DNA of 6,829 nt from Bacteroidota bacterium (GCA_025355705.1 JANXZD010000050.1:1-6829); one strand, 5' to 3'. Counted from the first letter of the stretch, positions 1 through 6,599 are shown. Notes: a model not told the origin generated them from the sequence alone. Made by a program: numbers and translations.

Positions 1-1956
1 CAAACGAACACTAGTAGCAAATTGCGATGTGGGATATTTAGCTAACAACCGCCGATAGACTGCAATTGCACTGTCATTATTCATCAAAGAATTTTCATAG
101 TGCCAGCCAACAGCATATAATGCTTTTACAGAAAGAGAAGATGGTGAATGTTGTTCTGATATTTTTTTATAAATGCTGATCGCCTGTTCATATTTTTTAC
201 TATCGGCAAGCGCTTCAGCTCGTTCAAACAATTCCAGGGTAGTATCTTTTTCCGCTTCAACAATAGAAATTCCGAGATTTTTTCTTGCTTCGTTAGCATA
301 AGGTGAGTTAGGATACTCTTGGACAATACTCTTATAAATGGAATCGAGGATATTTTTGGGTTGATGCTTCACTCCTCTATAAATTTCTGCGATGGTAAAA
401 AGAGAGCGCGGCGCAAACTCACTTTTTGGATCATTCTTAACAATATTGCTAAACCAAACTAATGCAGAATCAGCATTCTGAATTTCAAGATAGAATAATC
501 CTGCAAGCTCAAATTTTGTTCGGACTATGGATCGTTGGAGAGAATCAATAAGTTTGATTTGGGAAAGTTTCCGATTGAAGGATTCTTTTATTTTTGTAGA
601 ATCAAAAGCTTGAATCGTATCTTTTTTAGTTTCTTGTTTGCCCGGCTTGGTCATTTTTTTGACTTTAGCATCTTCGTGAACTATTGTTGCAGTATCCTTT
701 TTAACGAAAACTGTATCAGACAAAGAGGATACGCCTGAATCAAATTGTGCTTTAACAAACACTGCATTTGAATAAAGAGAATCATATTTTGATAGATCGA
801 AAATCAATGTGGAATATTTATTGAAAATATCCGTTTTGAGCGATGCTTCTGAATTTACTTCCGAAGAAGGAAATTCAATTCTAGCTTTGTTGTACAAAAC
901 ACGGGCTGAATCATAATTGATTACTTCTGTTTCGTAATATTTTGCAATCGCAAAATATGAACGTGCCGCATCATCAGTTCTGGCAAAAGTTGTATCAATA
1001 TACCGGGAGCGTTCGATCGATTCAGAAATCTTTCCTTGAAGTCTTAGGGTAACGGCAATTTCAAAATGGATGGTCGAAAAAAATTCTGCATTTTTTGTAT
1101 CATTCAACATCGTCTTCAATTCATCCAATGCTTTTGAATAATTTTTTTGAAAAGCATGCATCTTTATTTGCTGAAGTTGAGATTGGAAGATCAATGAATA
1201 TAACGGGGAAGATTTCTCGGCTTTGATATATGCTTTTTCTGCAAGATCATACTGTTTTAACGCAGTATGACTCTTTCCAATTTGGAAATAGATCTGAGTT
1301 CGTAATTCATCGTCGCTCACTAAATCAACAGACAAACTATAATACTTTATTGCATTGAGAAAATTATTAATACCAAAATAATATTCTGCTAATTCATAGG
1401 CTGCTTCACCGGTAATTTCATCGTCAATAACAGAGGCTTTAGAAAGAACCTCTTCAAATTTTTTTATTCCGACATCGTATTTTTTCTGACGCAGCAGTGA
1501 CTTGCCAAGCCACACTTGTGATTCTGGAATAAGATTGCTATTAGGAAATTGCACAGCCAATTCCAAAAATTTCCGTTCTGATCGTACGTCATCTTCCATA
1601 TAAAAATACGCTTTGCCGATCATCATCAATGCATCGTCAACCCATTTTGAATCTGGATAGAATGAAAGTATTTTCGAATTTTTTTCAATTGAAGTTTGGA
1701 ATTTTGTACGGGCAGAGGCCGGAATGGTAAATATTCGATTAGACGGCCCACGCTCCAAAAAATCCCTTTTTGCTATTTCAACTTCGCTTTCTCCGTCATC
1801 AAAAAGTCGCTGAGCATTATAGAATGTATTAAAATAGGAAACCGTATTCGTATAGCGTTGTTTTGTAAAATCAGCAATTGGATTATAAACAATACAACCG
1901 GGAATAATGATCGCGATAAGGAATAGCATTGTTATATGAATGGATTTTATTTTCAC
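1..1956 (-). CDS. Tetratricopeptide-repeat lipoprotein, 3' end outside window
   Basis: The minus strand is open without a stop from a GTG at 1956 to base 1, giving 652 codons and no C-terminus. GTG is chosen because AGAGGAAAG lies about 7 nt upstream and it gives a basic n-region (K2, K4) before a hydrophobic stretch ending in I-P-G-C (Cys21). This looks like a lipoprotein signal, although Pro at -2 is atypical. The next in-frame ATG (codon 10) would remove the basic residues. About eleven TPR-like helical pairs follow, recognisable by repeats such as FYPDSKWVDDAL (about 99-110), YELAEYYFGINNFLNAIKYY (187-206) and YPTSQFA (641-647). A charged Lys/Thr/Asp-rich linker at roughly 413-455 separates a seven-unit N-terminal block from a four-unit C-terminal block. 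TPR proteins of this type are usually interaction scaffolds at the membrane. No enzymatic domain is visible, and the specific role is unknown. Confidence 0.85.
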   Translation of the reverse strand, partial: MKIKSIHITMLFLIAIIIPGCIVYNPIADFTKQRYTNTVSYFNTFYNAQRLFDDGESEVEIAKRDFLERGPSNRIFTIPASARTKFQTSIEKNSKILSFYPDSKWVDDALMMIGKAYFYMEDDVRSERKFLELAVQFPNSNLIPESQVWLGKSLLRQKKYDVGIKKFEEVLSKASVIDDEITGEAAYELAEYYFGINNFLNAIKYYSLSVDLVSDDELRTQIYFQIGKSHTALKQYDLAEKAYIKAEKSSPLYSLIFQSQLQQIKMHAFQKNYSKALDELKTMLNDTKNAEFFSTIHFEIAVTLRLQGKISESIERSRYIDTTFARTDDAARSYFAIAKYYETEVINYDSARVLYNKARIEFPSSEVNSEASLKTDIFNKYSTLIFDLSKYDSLYSNAVFVKAQFDSGVSSLSDTVFVKKDTATIVHEDAKVKKMTKPGKQETKKDTIQAFDSTKIKESFNRKLSQIKLIDSLQRSIVRTKFELAGLFYLEIQNADSALVWFSNIVKNDPKSEFAPRSLFTIAEIYRGVKHQPKNILDSIYKSIVQEYPNSPYANEARKNLGISIVEAEKDTTLELFERAEALADSKKYEQAISIYKKISEQHSPSSLSVKALYAVGWHYENSLMNNDSAIAVYRRLLAKYPTSQFATSVRL

Positions 1957-2082
1957 TGTCTTTCCTCTAAAATAATTAAACGTTTAGTGCAATACAACGT
2001 TAAACTTTGTAAATATGGCTGTGTCAAAGAATCACAACCAACGAATCTGGTAAAAAATATTAACAACCTTATAGGGGGCATC
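1957..2082. promoter_or_regulatory. Divergent intergenic region between TPR lipoprotein and Spy-like gene
   Basis: This 126-nt gap must hold the promoters for both divergent genes. An in-frame ATG at 1936 would extend the Spy-like reading frame through it, but the extension reads as Cys/Lys-rich non-family sequence, so I treat it as non-coding. I see no convincing -35/-10 pair on either strand. AAACTTTG at about 2004-2011 weakly resembles the Bacteroidota -7 box, without a clear partner. The only firm elements are the two ribosome binding sites at its ends. Confidence 0.4.
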
Positions 2083-2571
2083 ATGAAACTAAGAATCTCT
2101 GTTATCGGCTTATTATCGTTCATTGTCATATTTGCGGCATTTAGTAATCCACCTCGCAAAGAAAAAATGATGAAAGAATTAAAACTAAACGATCAGCAAC
2201 AAGAACAATTCGATAAAGTAAAGTTTGAAACACAAAAGAAGATGATTGAAATTAAAGCAAAAGTTGAAACATCAAAACTTGAACTTCGCCGTTTAATGGA
2301 TGCCGAAACCATCGATAAATCTGCAATTGAGAAAAAAATGAATGAAATTGCCTCAAATGAAGTTGCAATTCGAATCAACCGTCTCAATAGTTGGATAGAA
2401 TTGAACAAATCATTAACTCCTGAACAACAAAAGATCTGGAAAAAAGCTCTCACACAACGTCCAGAACAAATGGAACGTAAAATGATGATGCAACGCGAAA
2501 TGCGTGGACAGATGGAACCTTCAATGGATCAAGAACGTGAAGTAACCATTGAACGACGAATGAAGAATTAA
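2083..2571 (+). CDS. Exported Spy/CpxP-like LTxxQ-motif protein
   Basis: This encodes a 162-residue protein. The start at 2083 is preferred over the in-frame ATG at 1936. It is preceded by AGGGGG with a 4-nt spacer and begins with a signal peptide: K2 and R4, a hydrophobic core at about 5-20, and likely cleavage near Ser21/Asn22. The mature part is almost entirely charged helix. It has a degenerate first motif LNDQQ (35-39) and a canonical LTPEQ (111-115) followed by a Trp, the pattern of the Spy/CpxP/heavy-metal-sensor family. The tail (about 126-162) is rich in Met, Arg, Glu and Gln. Family members are periplasmic chaperones, regulators of envelope-stress sensors, or metal-sensing partners, and which applies here cannot be read from sequence. 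The gene stands alone, divergent from the TPR lipoprotein, and ends just before a hairpin. The Met-rich tail could bind metal, but that is speculative. Confidence 0.8.
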   Translation: MKLRISVIGLLSFIVIFAAFSNPPRKEKMMKELKLNDQQQEQFDKVKFETQKKMIEIKAKVETSKLELRRLMDAETIDKSAIEKKMNEIASNEVAIRINRLNSWIELNKSLTPEQQKIWKKALTQRPEQMERKMMMQREMRGQMEPSMDQEREVTIERRMKN

Positions 2572-2589
2572 CTATTTTCCATTTTGTTG

Positions 2590-2620
2590 AATGTCAGACA
2601 AGTTGTATTTGTCTGACATT
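2590..2620 (+). terminator. Perfect 12-bp hairpin between convergent genes
   Basis: AATGTCAGACAA and its exact reverse complement enclose a 7-nt loop, starting 18 nt after the Spy-like stop and 33 nt beyond the stop of the minus-strand SDR pseudogene. On the plus strand it is followed by GTTATTTTA, a modest U-rich tract. On the minus strand the following bases are not U-rich. It is therefore most likely a Rho-independent terminator for the Spy-like gene, and may also slow transcription from the opposing operon. Confidence 0.7.
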
Positions 2621-2653
2621 GTTATTTTAAAGCGGTATCAAGGTTGGATAGTA

Positions 2654-3362
2654 TTATCTCGGTTTTAGTGTGGGACGAATATCAATTTCGCTGACATTCA
2701 CCCTGTTGGGCATTGTTAGAGCAAAGATAACTGTTTCTGCAACATCTTCCGGTTGAATGATCTGAGGTTGATCTTTTTCTTTTTCAGCAAAATGAGTGTT
2801 CACAGAACCAGGAGATATTGTGACAACGCGAATATTATGTTCTCGAACTTCAAGCATCAATGAACGAGAGAACCCAATCAATCCCCATTTTGTTGCAGAA
2901 TAGACCGATCCTCCAGCAAAAAGAATTTTTTCCTGCCAATGAAGCAATATTAATGATCTCACCTTTTTGTTGTTTCATCATTGAAGGGAGTACAGCCCGG
3001 CTGCATAAAAAAACACCTTTTAAATTCACATCCATCATTGCTTCATATTCCTACATTTTAAGATCAACAACATTAGAAAAAATTCCAACGCCGGCGTTAT
3101 TGATAAGAATATCAATCGCACCAAATTTCTTCTGCGTTTCAATGACCAAATTTTGAACGGAATTCTCTGAAGTAACATCGGTCGCAATCGAAATTGCTTT
3201 ACCACCTTCATTGACAATCTCTTTTTGAACCATCGAAAGTAATTCTGGACTGCGCGCAGCTAGTACAACATTGACTCCTTCTTTTGAAAGAGCTAATGCA
3301 ACCGCCCTACCTATTCCTTTACTTGCCCCCGTAATGATCGCCACAGAATTTTTCAGATCCAT
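2654..3362 (-). pseudogene. Second short-chain dehydrogenase, broken by TAG and a frameshift
   Basis: Conceptual translation gives a classical SDR of about 235 residues. It has TGASKGIG at 11-18, Arg37 after beta-2 (suggesting NADP), Asp62, NNAG at 88-91, Asn113, Ser141 and YSATK at 154-158. Two lesions break it. Codon 104 is TAG (3051-3053), between ...VVDLKM and EYEAMMDVN..., where family members continue in the same frame; GAG to TAG is the simplest origin. Then the frame shifts by one within the A5 run at 2918-2922, between Ser141 and Tyr154, where removing one base restores NSFAGGSVYSATK. The ATG overlaps the TAA of the upstream SDR by one base (TAATG), so it was the last gene of the pterin operon. 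It resembles its neighbour but has diverged widely, so this is an old tandem duplication. Consensus errors are the alternative explanation. No active full-length enzyme can be made from this sequence as given. Confidence 0.85.
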
Positions 3363-4090
3363 TAAATATCCCCCTCAATCGGGCGAAGCACTATCTCATC
3401 TGTTGTCATACGCTGAGGCTGACAGTAGACGGAAACGATTGCATCTGCTACATCTTCTGGCTGCAACATTTTACCATGGAATTTTTTTCGAGAATTTTTA
3501 TCCCACATTTCTGTCTCAACAGCACCTGGCAAAACATCAACTACTCGTATTCCCTTTTTACGAACTTCGGCACGTAAACATTTTGACAACGCAAGTGATC
3601 CCGCCTTCGATGCTGAATACACCGCAGAGTTCAAAAATATTGTGGTTGCAGAAACAGAGTGGACATTAAATATATGTCCTTTTTTTTGTTTCATCATTGA
3701 AGTGATTACAGATTTTGTGCACAGGAAATATCCACGCAGATTTGTATTAACAATTTGATCAAATTCTTTTACAGTAGTCTTTTCAAATGACTCAAATACT
3801 GTCACTCCGGCATTATTAACCAAAACATCAACTGCACCGAATTTTTTAGTGATCGTTGTCATAGCAGATCGAACATTCGTTTCCGAAGTGACATCGCAAA
3901 CCAATGGAAATGAATAACCACCTTGATCAATAATTTTCCCTGCGTTGATCTCTAGTTGTGATTTATTTCTTCCTGAAAGAATAACTTTACAACCGATGAC
4001 AGCAAAGGCATTTGCAATTGCAAGACCAATTCCTTTAGTCGCACCGGTTACCCAAACGATTGGAACATAATTCTTTTCTAATTCAATCAC
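3362..4090 (-). CDS. Sepiapterin-reductase-like short-chain dehydrogenase
   Basis: This is an intact 242-residue classical SDR. The Rossmann motif TGATKGIG is at 15-22, Arg41 after beta-2 points to NADP(H), Asp66 is in CDVTS, and NNAG is at 92-95. The catalytic tetrad is Asn117, Ser145, Tyr158 and Lys162. PGAV at 188-191 is followed by an MW pair, and the C-terminus reads LRPIEGDI. From memory, the PGAV-x-x-x-MW stretch and the LRP-x-x-GDI end also occur in the structurally known Chlorobaculum tepidum sepiapterin reductase, which makes L-threo-tetrahydrobiopterin. I could not align them. The GTG start is forced, because an in-frame TGA lies two codons upstream. No good Shine-Dalgarno is seen. 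It starts 9 nt after the folE stop, so translation probably depends on coupling. Together with PTPS and FolE it would reduce both side-chain keto groups of 6-pyruvoyl-tetrahydropterin. A 3-oxoacyl-ACP reductase or another SDR activity remains possible. Confidence 0.8.
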   Translation of the reverse strand: MIELEKNYVPIVWVTGATKGIGLAIANAFAVIGCKVILSGRNKSQLEINAGKIIDQGGYSFPLVCDVTSETNVRSAMTTITKKFGAVDVLVNNAGVTVFESFEKTTVKEFDQIVNTNLRGYFLCTKSVITSMMKQKKGHIFNVHSVSATTIFLNSAVYSASKAGSLALSKCLRAEVRKKGIRVVDVLPGAVETEMWDKNSRKKFHGKMLQPEDVADAIVSVYCQPQRMTTDEIVLRPIEGDI

Positions 4091-4099
4091 AGTTCAACT

Positions 4100-4687
4100 T
4101 TACGAAAGTTTATTGGTAATAAGACTGAGAAATTCAGCTCGTGTTTTAATATTATTTTGGAACACTCCCAGCATTGAGCTTGTTGTTGCAAGCGAATGTT
4201 GTTTTTCTACTCCACGCATCATCATACACATATGTTTTCCTTCGCACACAACAGCAACACCTTCAGGATTAAGAATTTCATACAGTGTATCGGCGATTTG
4301 TCGAGTCATTCTTTCTTGCACTTGCAGTCGTCGCGCGAACATGTCCACAATTCTTGGAATCTTGCTTAGTCCAACAATTTTCCCATTCGGAATATACGCT
4401 ATATGAATTTTTCCATAAAATGGTAACAAATGATGTTCACACATTGAAAAATAATCAATGTCCTTAACAATTACCATTTCTTTATAGTCTTCATTAAAAA
4501 CAGCACCGTTTAATAGGGTTGCTACATCTTCCGTATATCCTTTTGTAAGGAATTGAAGAGACTTTGCAACCCGGTGAGGTGTTTTTAATAATCCTTCACG
4601 CTTTGGATCTTCACCAATCAGCTTTAACTGTTCATAAACATGTTTTTCCAATTTAGGGGTGTTGGCATTTACTTTTTCTTTCGGCAA
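4100..4687 (-). CDS. folE: GTP cyclohydrolase I (FolE1)
   Basis: This 195-residue enzyme converts GTP to 7,8-dihydroneopterin triphosphate, the entry step to folate, and to tetrahydrobiopterin when PTPS is present. The catalytic zinc ligands are visible as Cys83 and His86 in CEHHLLPF and Cys154 in KHMCMMMRG, with the accompanying catalytic histidines His85 and His152. EGLLKTPHRVAK (31-42) and QERMTRQIAD (124-133) are typical of the homodecameric FolE1 family, and the length is normal. The start is TTG (4685-4687). No ATG or GTG lies upstream in a sensible place, and an AAAGGAG ribosome site sits 7 nt before it, inside the end of the PTPS gene. The gap to PTPS is 2 nt. Placement between PTPS and a sepiapterin-reductase-like SDR argues that it mainly serves tetrahydrobiopterin synthesis, although it may also feed folate. 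Confidence 0.97.
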   Translation of the reverse strand: MPKEKVNANTPKLEKHVYEQLKLIGEDPKREGLLKTPHRVAKSLQFLTKGYTEDVATLLNGAVFNEDYKEMVIVKDIDYFSMCEHHLLPFYGKIHIAYIPNGKIVGLSKIPRIVDMFARRLQVQERMTRQIADTLYEILNPEGVAVVCEGKHMCMMMRGVEKQHSLATTSSMLGVFQNNIKTRAEFLSLITNKLS

Positions 4688-4701
4688 AACTATTCTCCTT
4701 T
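4685..4701 (-). promoter_or_regulatory. folE ribosome binding site inside the PTPS stop region, with TTG start
   Basis: The minus strand reads AAAGGAGAATAG, then TT, then TTG. The AAAGGAG motif is made of the Lys-Gly-Glu codons that end PTPS, so ribosomes terminating on PTPS sit on the folE start. This site decides the unusual TTG start and indicates tight translational coupling. Confidence 0.75.
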
Positions 4702-5103
4702 ATAATCAACAAAGTTATTCTCCGTCTCATATAAACGGATGGAAAATAATTTCCCTTCCGTAATCCGAGGCTGAATTTGTTTCCAAGCAGCAATGGCAAT
4801 ATTTTCTGTAGTTGGAATTATGCCGGATAAAAAATCAACATCAATATTTAAATTTTTGTGATCAACTTTATCCAAAAAGAATTCTTGAAGAACCTTTTTT
4901 ATTTTCTTCAGATCAACGACAAAACCAGTCTTTGGGTTTGGTTCACCTGCAACACACACTTCAATGTAATAATTGTGTCCGTGACCGTTTGGATTTGAAC
5001 AACCGCCAAAGATCTCATAATTTTGTTCATTGGAAAGTGTAGGATCAAACAATCGGTGTGAAGCACTGAAATGAGCTTTTCGATATACATATGCAGTTGC
5101 CAT
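4690..5103 (-). CDS. ptpS: 6-pyruvoyl-tetrahydropterin synthase, animal-type motif
   Basis: This 137-residue T-fold enzyme converts dihydroneopterin triphosphate to 6-pyruvoyl-tetrahydropterin. Zinc ligands are His16 (in SASHRL), His41 and His43. The catalytic triad is Cys35, Asp81 and His82 (DHKNL), pterin-binding residues include TTE (98-100) and Glu126, and the protein ends in YKGE like mammalian PTPS. The spacing between Cys35 and HGH is five residues (C-SNPNG-HGH). That is the C-x5-HGH pattern of true biopterin-forming PTPS, not the shorter C-x3-HGH of queuosine-pathway QueD. Resemblance to the animal enzyme is obvious by eye along the whole length. The ATG overlaps the TAA of the upstream BCP gene by one base (TAATG), and no strong ribosome site precedes it, so coupling is likely. 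FolE and an SR-like SDR follow, which supports a tetrahydrobiopterin role over queuosine. Confidence 0.93.
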   Translation of the reverse strand: MATAYVYRKAHFSASHRLFDPTLSNEQNYEIFGGCSNPNGHGHNYYIEVCVAGEPNPKTGFVVDLKKIKKVLQEFFLDKVDHKNLNIDVDFLSGIIPTTENIAIAAWKQIQPRITEGKLFSIRLYETENNFVDYKGE

Positions 5104-5567
5104 TATGCTGATAATGCTTTTAGAATTTCTTCACTGTGCCCATCAACTTTTACTTTTGGAAAGATGTGCGATATTTTCCCTTTCTCGTCAATGATATATG
5201 TAGTGCGTACTATACCCATATATTTTCTTCCATACATACTTTTCTCTTGCCACACTCCATATTCAATCAGCATTTCTTTGTTCTCATCTGATAATACCGG
5301 AAAGTTTAGATCATATTTTGCTACGAACTTCTCATGCGATTTTAATCCATCAGGACTTACTCCAAGCAGAACCGCACCTTTCTTCTTGATTGCAGAAAGG
5401 TTATCTCGAAATGAACATGCTTCAGCCGTACACCCTGATGTATCATCCTTGGGATAGAAGTAGAGAACTATTTTTTTTCCATTAAAATCTTTTAGTGAAT
5501 ATTTTTTTCCGTCATTTGCTACGAGAGAAAAACTTGGGGCTTTATTCCCGACATTCAAACTAGCCAT
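5103..5567 (-). CDS. bcp: BCP/PrxQ-type peroxiredoxin
   Basis: This 154-residue atypical 2-Cys thiol peroxidase reduces hydrogen peroxide and organic hydroperoxides in the cytoplasm, normally using thioredoxin. The active-site motif P-x3-T-x2-C is at 39-46 (PKDDTSGC), with peroxidatic Cys46, resolving Cys51 four residues further on (the BCP/PrxQ arrangement), and conserved Arg121. The length is standard. ATG at 5565-5567 is preceded by AGGAAA at a suitable distance. It lies 19 nt after the other peroxiredoxin and overlaps the PTPS start by one base, which ties redox defence to the pterin genes in one transcript. Confidence 0.95.
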   Translation of the reverse strand: MASLNVGNKAPSFSLVANDGKKYSLKDFNGKKIVLYFYPKDDTSGCTAEACSFRDNLSAIKKKGAVLLGVSPDGLKSHEKFVAKYDLNFPVLSDENKEMLIEYGVWQEKSMYGRKYMGIVRTTYIIDEKGKISHIFPKVKVDGHSEEILKALSA

Positions 5568-5586
5568 TATTGTTTCCTGTTAATAA

Positions 5587-6051
5587 TTATGAAATTGCTT
5601 TTTTCACTTCCTCATATGGTGGTTCAACACCGGGATTTTCTGAGATCCAAGCATACGTTACAATACCATTTGCATCAATGACAAATACAGATCGATTAGC
5701 TGTTGACAGTCCGACCAAATTAGCAAAATTGTTTACCAGACCGCAATATTGTGCGGAAACATAGCGTGTATAGTCACTTAATAAAGGAAACGTCAATTTG
5801 TTTTTTTCTGCAAATCCTTTGTTCGCAAATGGTGAGTCAACACTAATGCCCAACACTTGTACGTTCAGTGAGTTGAAATCTGCCATAGAATCACGTAGTG
5901 TACACATTTCTTTTTCACACACTCCTGTAAATGCTCCCGGATAGAAAGCCAAAACAACTTTCTTACCTGCAAAATGAGACAATGATGTATGTTTCCTTCC
6001 AGTATCAACCAATGTAAAATCGGGTGCTTTTTGTCCTACAGTCACAGCCAT
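5587..6051 (-). CDS. AhpE-like peroxiredoxin
   Basis: This 154-residue thioredoxin-fold peroxidase carries P-x3-T-x2-C at 38-45 (PGAFTGVC) with peroxidatic Cys45, a second cysteine at 50 in C-E-K-E-M-C, and conserved Arg120. The PGAFTGVC signature and the later GLVNNFANLVGLSTANR region place it with AhpE/Prx5-like redoxins rather than with its BCP neighbour, so the pair is two subfamilies and not a recent duplication. A further Cys103 is present. The ATG at 6049-6051 has AGGAG 8 nt upstream, the clearest ribosome site of the operon after folE, as expected for the first gene. Its reductant is not evident from the sequence. Confidence 0.93.
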   Translation of the reverse strand: MAVTVGQKAPDFTLVDTGRKHTSLSHFAGKKVVLAFYPGAFTGVCEKEMCTLRDSMADFNSLNVQVLGISVDSPFANKGFAEKNKLTFPLLSDYTRYVSAQYCGLVNNFANLVGLSTANRSVFVIDANGIVTYAWISENPGVEPPYEEVKKAIS

Positions 6052-6141
6052 GATAATTTCTCCTAAGATATTTTGAGTAAACTGAATTGATAAACAGTTA
6101 AATTATGAAATATGTTCCAAAGGTTAGATAATATTTAAAAT

Positions 6142-6170
6142 AAAGTAAAGAAATGAATAACTATAGTCAA
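6142..6170 (-). promoter_or_regulatory. Possible sigma-70-type promoter of the peroxiredoxin-pterin operon
   Basis: On the minus strand TTGACT (6165-6170) is followed, after exactly 17 nt, by TACTTT (6142-6147). The -35 is good (5 of 6) and the -10 is poor (3 of 6). This would give a leader of roughly 85 nt before the first ATG. The AT-richness of the region makes chance matches likely. Confidence 0.3.
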
Positions 6171-6216
6171 ACGTATAAAGGTAAGTAAGATTTTTGTACA
6201 TTAATTAGGAGGTTGT

Positions 6217-6525
6217 ATGAAAATTAATTTTTTAAATGATATCGCATATTAACAAGATTCAGTTGTCAGCAGATCAATTTTAAAAAACGAGGGCGGAACA
6301 GTTACCCTATTTGCTTTCGACAACAAGCAATCGTTAAGCAAACATTCCGCACCATTTGATGCTCTTTTTCAATGCATCGAAGGAAAATTCAATGTTACAA
6401 TCGATACTGAAGTTCATTCACTCATAAAAGATGAACTGATTTTGTTACCGGCAAACATTCCACATTCTGTTGTTGCTGAAGAATCATCGAAGTGTCTGCT
6501 AACAATGATAAAAACGAATAAATAA
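6217..6525 (+). pseudogene. Small cupin-domain gene interrupted by TAA at codon 12
   Basis: A perfect AGGAGG (6207-6212) lies 4 nt before ATG 6217. The frame reads MKINFLNDIAY, then TAA (6250-6252), then continues uninterrupted for 90 codons to TAA 6523-6525. The continuation begins QDSVVSRSIL and contains TVTLFAF, His43 in KHSAPFDAL, an E-G turn (55-56), and His83 in PANIPHSV. These are the two conserved beta-barrel motifs of single-domain cupins, with the usual metal-ligand histidines. From memory, relatives in this family carry Y-Q-x-D-S-V-V-S here, so TAA most simply replaces a Gln codon (CAA). No in-frame ATG or GTG lies shortly after the stop. Real inactivation, a consensus error, or readthrough are all possible. 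Cupins of this type are mostly of unknown function. The gene diverges from the peroxiredoxin-pterin operon. Confidence 0.75.
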
Positions 6526-6563
6526 GGAAAATTTATTTTGTTTGAAATCGAATTTTCAATATA

Positions 6564-6593
6564 TTGACACCACAAAATCATCGAGCGCACTAT
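6564..6593 (+). promoter_or_regulatory. Possible promoter of tRNA-Ser(GGA)
   Basis: A perfect TTGACA (6564-6569) lies 30 nt before the tRNA 5' end. With an 18-nt spacer the -10 would be CACTAT (6588-6593), which is poor. Initiation would fall almost on the first tRNA base (6600), leaving little or no leader for RNase P. The T7 run at 6593-6599 sits directly before the tRNA. Confidence 0.35.
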
Positions 6594-6599
6594 TTTTTT

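Noticed and set aside
1696..1926. Plus-strand reading frame antisense to the TPR lipoprotein
   Set aside because: Its composition is unlike a protein family, and the opposite strand carries a long coherent TPR frame over the same bases.
1936..2082. N-terminal extension of the Spy-like protein from the ATG at 1936
   Set aside because: It would hide the signal peptide behind 49 unrelated residues. The ATG at 2083 has a strong ribosome site and a proper export signal.
3051..3053. Stop-codon recoding (TAG or TAA as sense) to rescue SDR2 and the cupin
   Set aside because: TAG ends PTPS and TAA ends most other genes here at normal family lengths. SDR2 also carries a frameshift that recoding cannot repair.
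3271..3669. 132-codon plus-strand reading frame across the SDR1/SDR2 junction
   Set aside because: It is a shadow of two SDR reading frames, with no ribosome site or family resemblance.
4690..5103. Queuosine enzyme QueD as the product
   Set aside because: The Cys-to-HGH spacing is five residues, the C-terminus ends in YKGE, and no other queuosine gene is nearby. All of this favours biopterin-type PTPS.
5071..5457. 128-codon plus-strand reading frame over BCP
   Set aside because: It is antisense to a fully recognisable peroxiredoxin and shows no motif of its own.
6081..6102. AACTG/CAGTT inverted repeat in the operon leader as an operator
   Set aside because: The arms are only five bases with a 10-nt spacer, and it matches no regulator site that I recognise.
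6542..6559. Inverted repeat TTGAAA/TTTCAA after the cupin as a terminator
   Set aside because: It has only six pairs, mostly A-T, and no U-tract. It is expected by chance in such AT-rich sequence.
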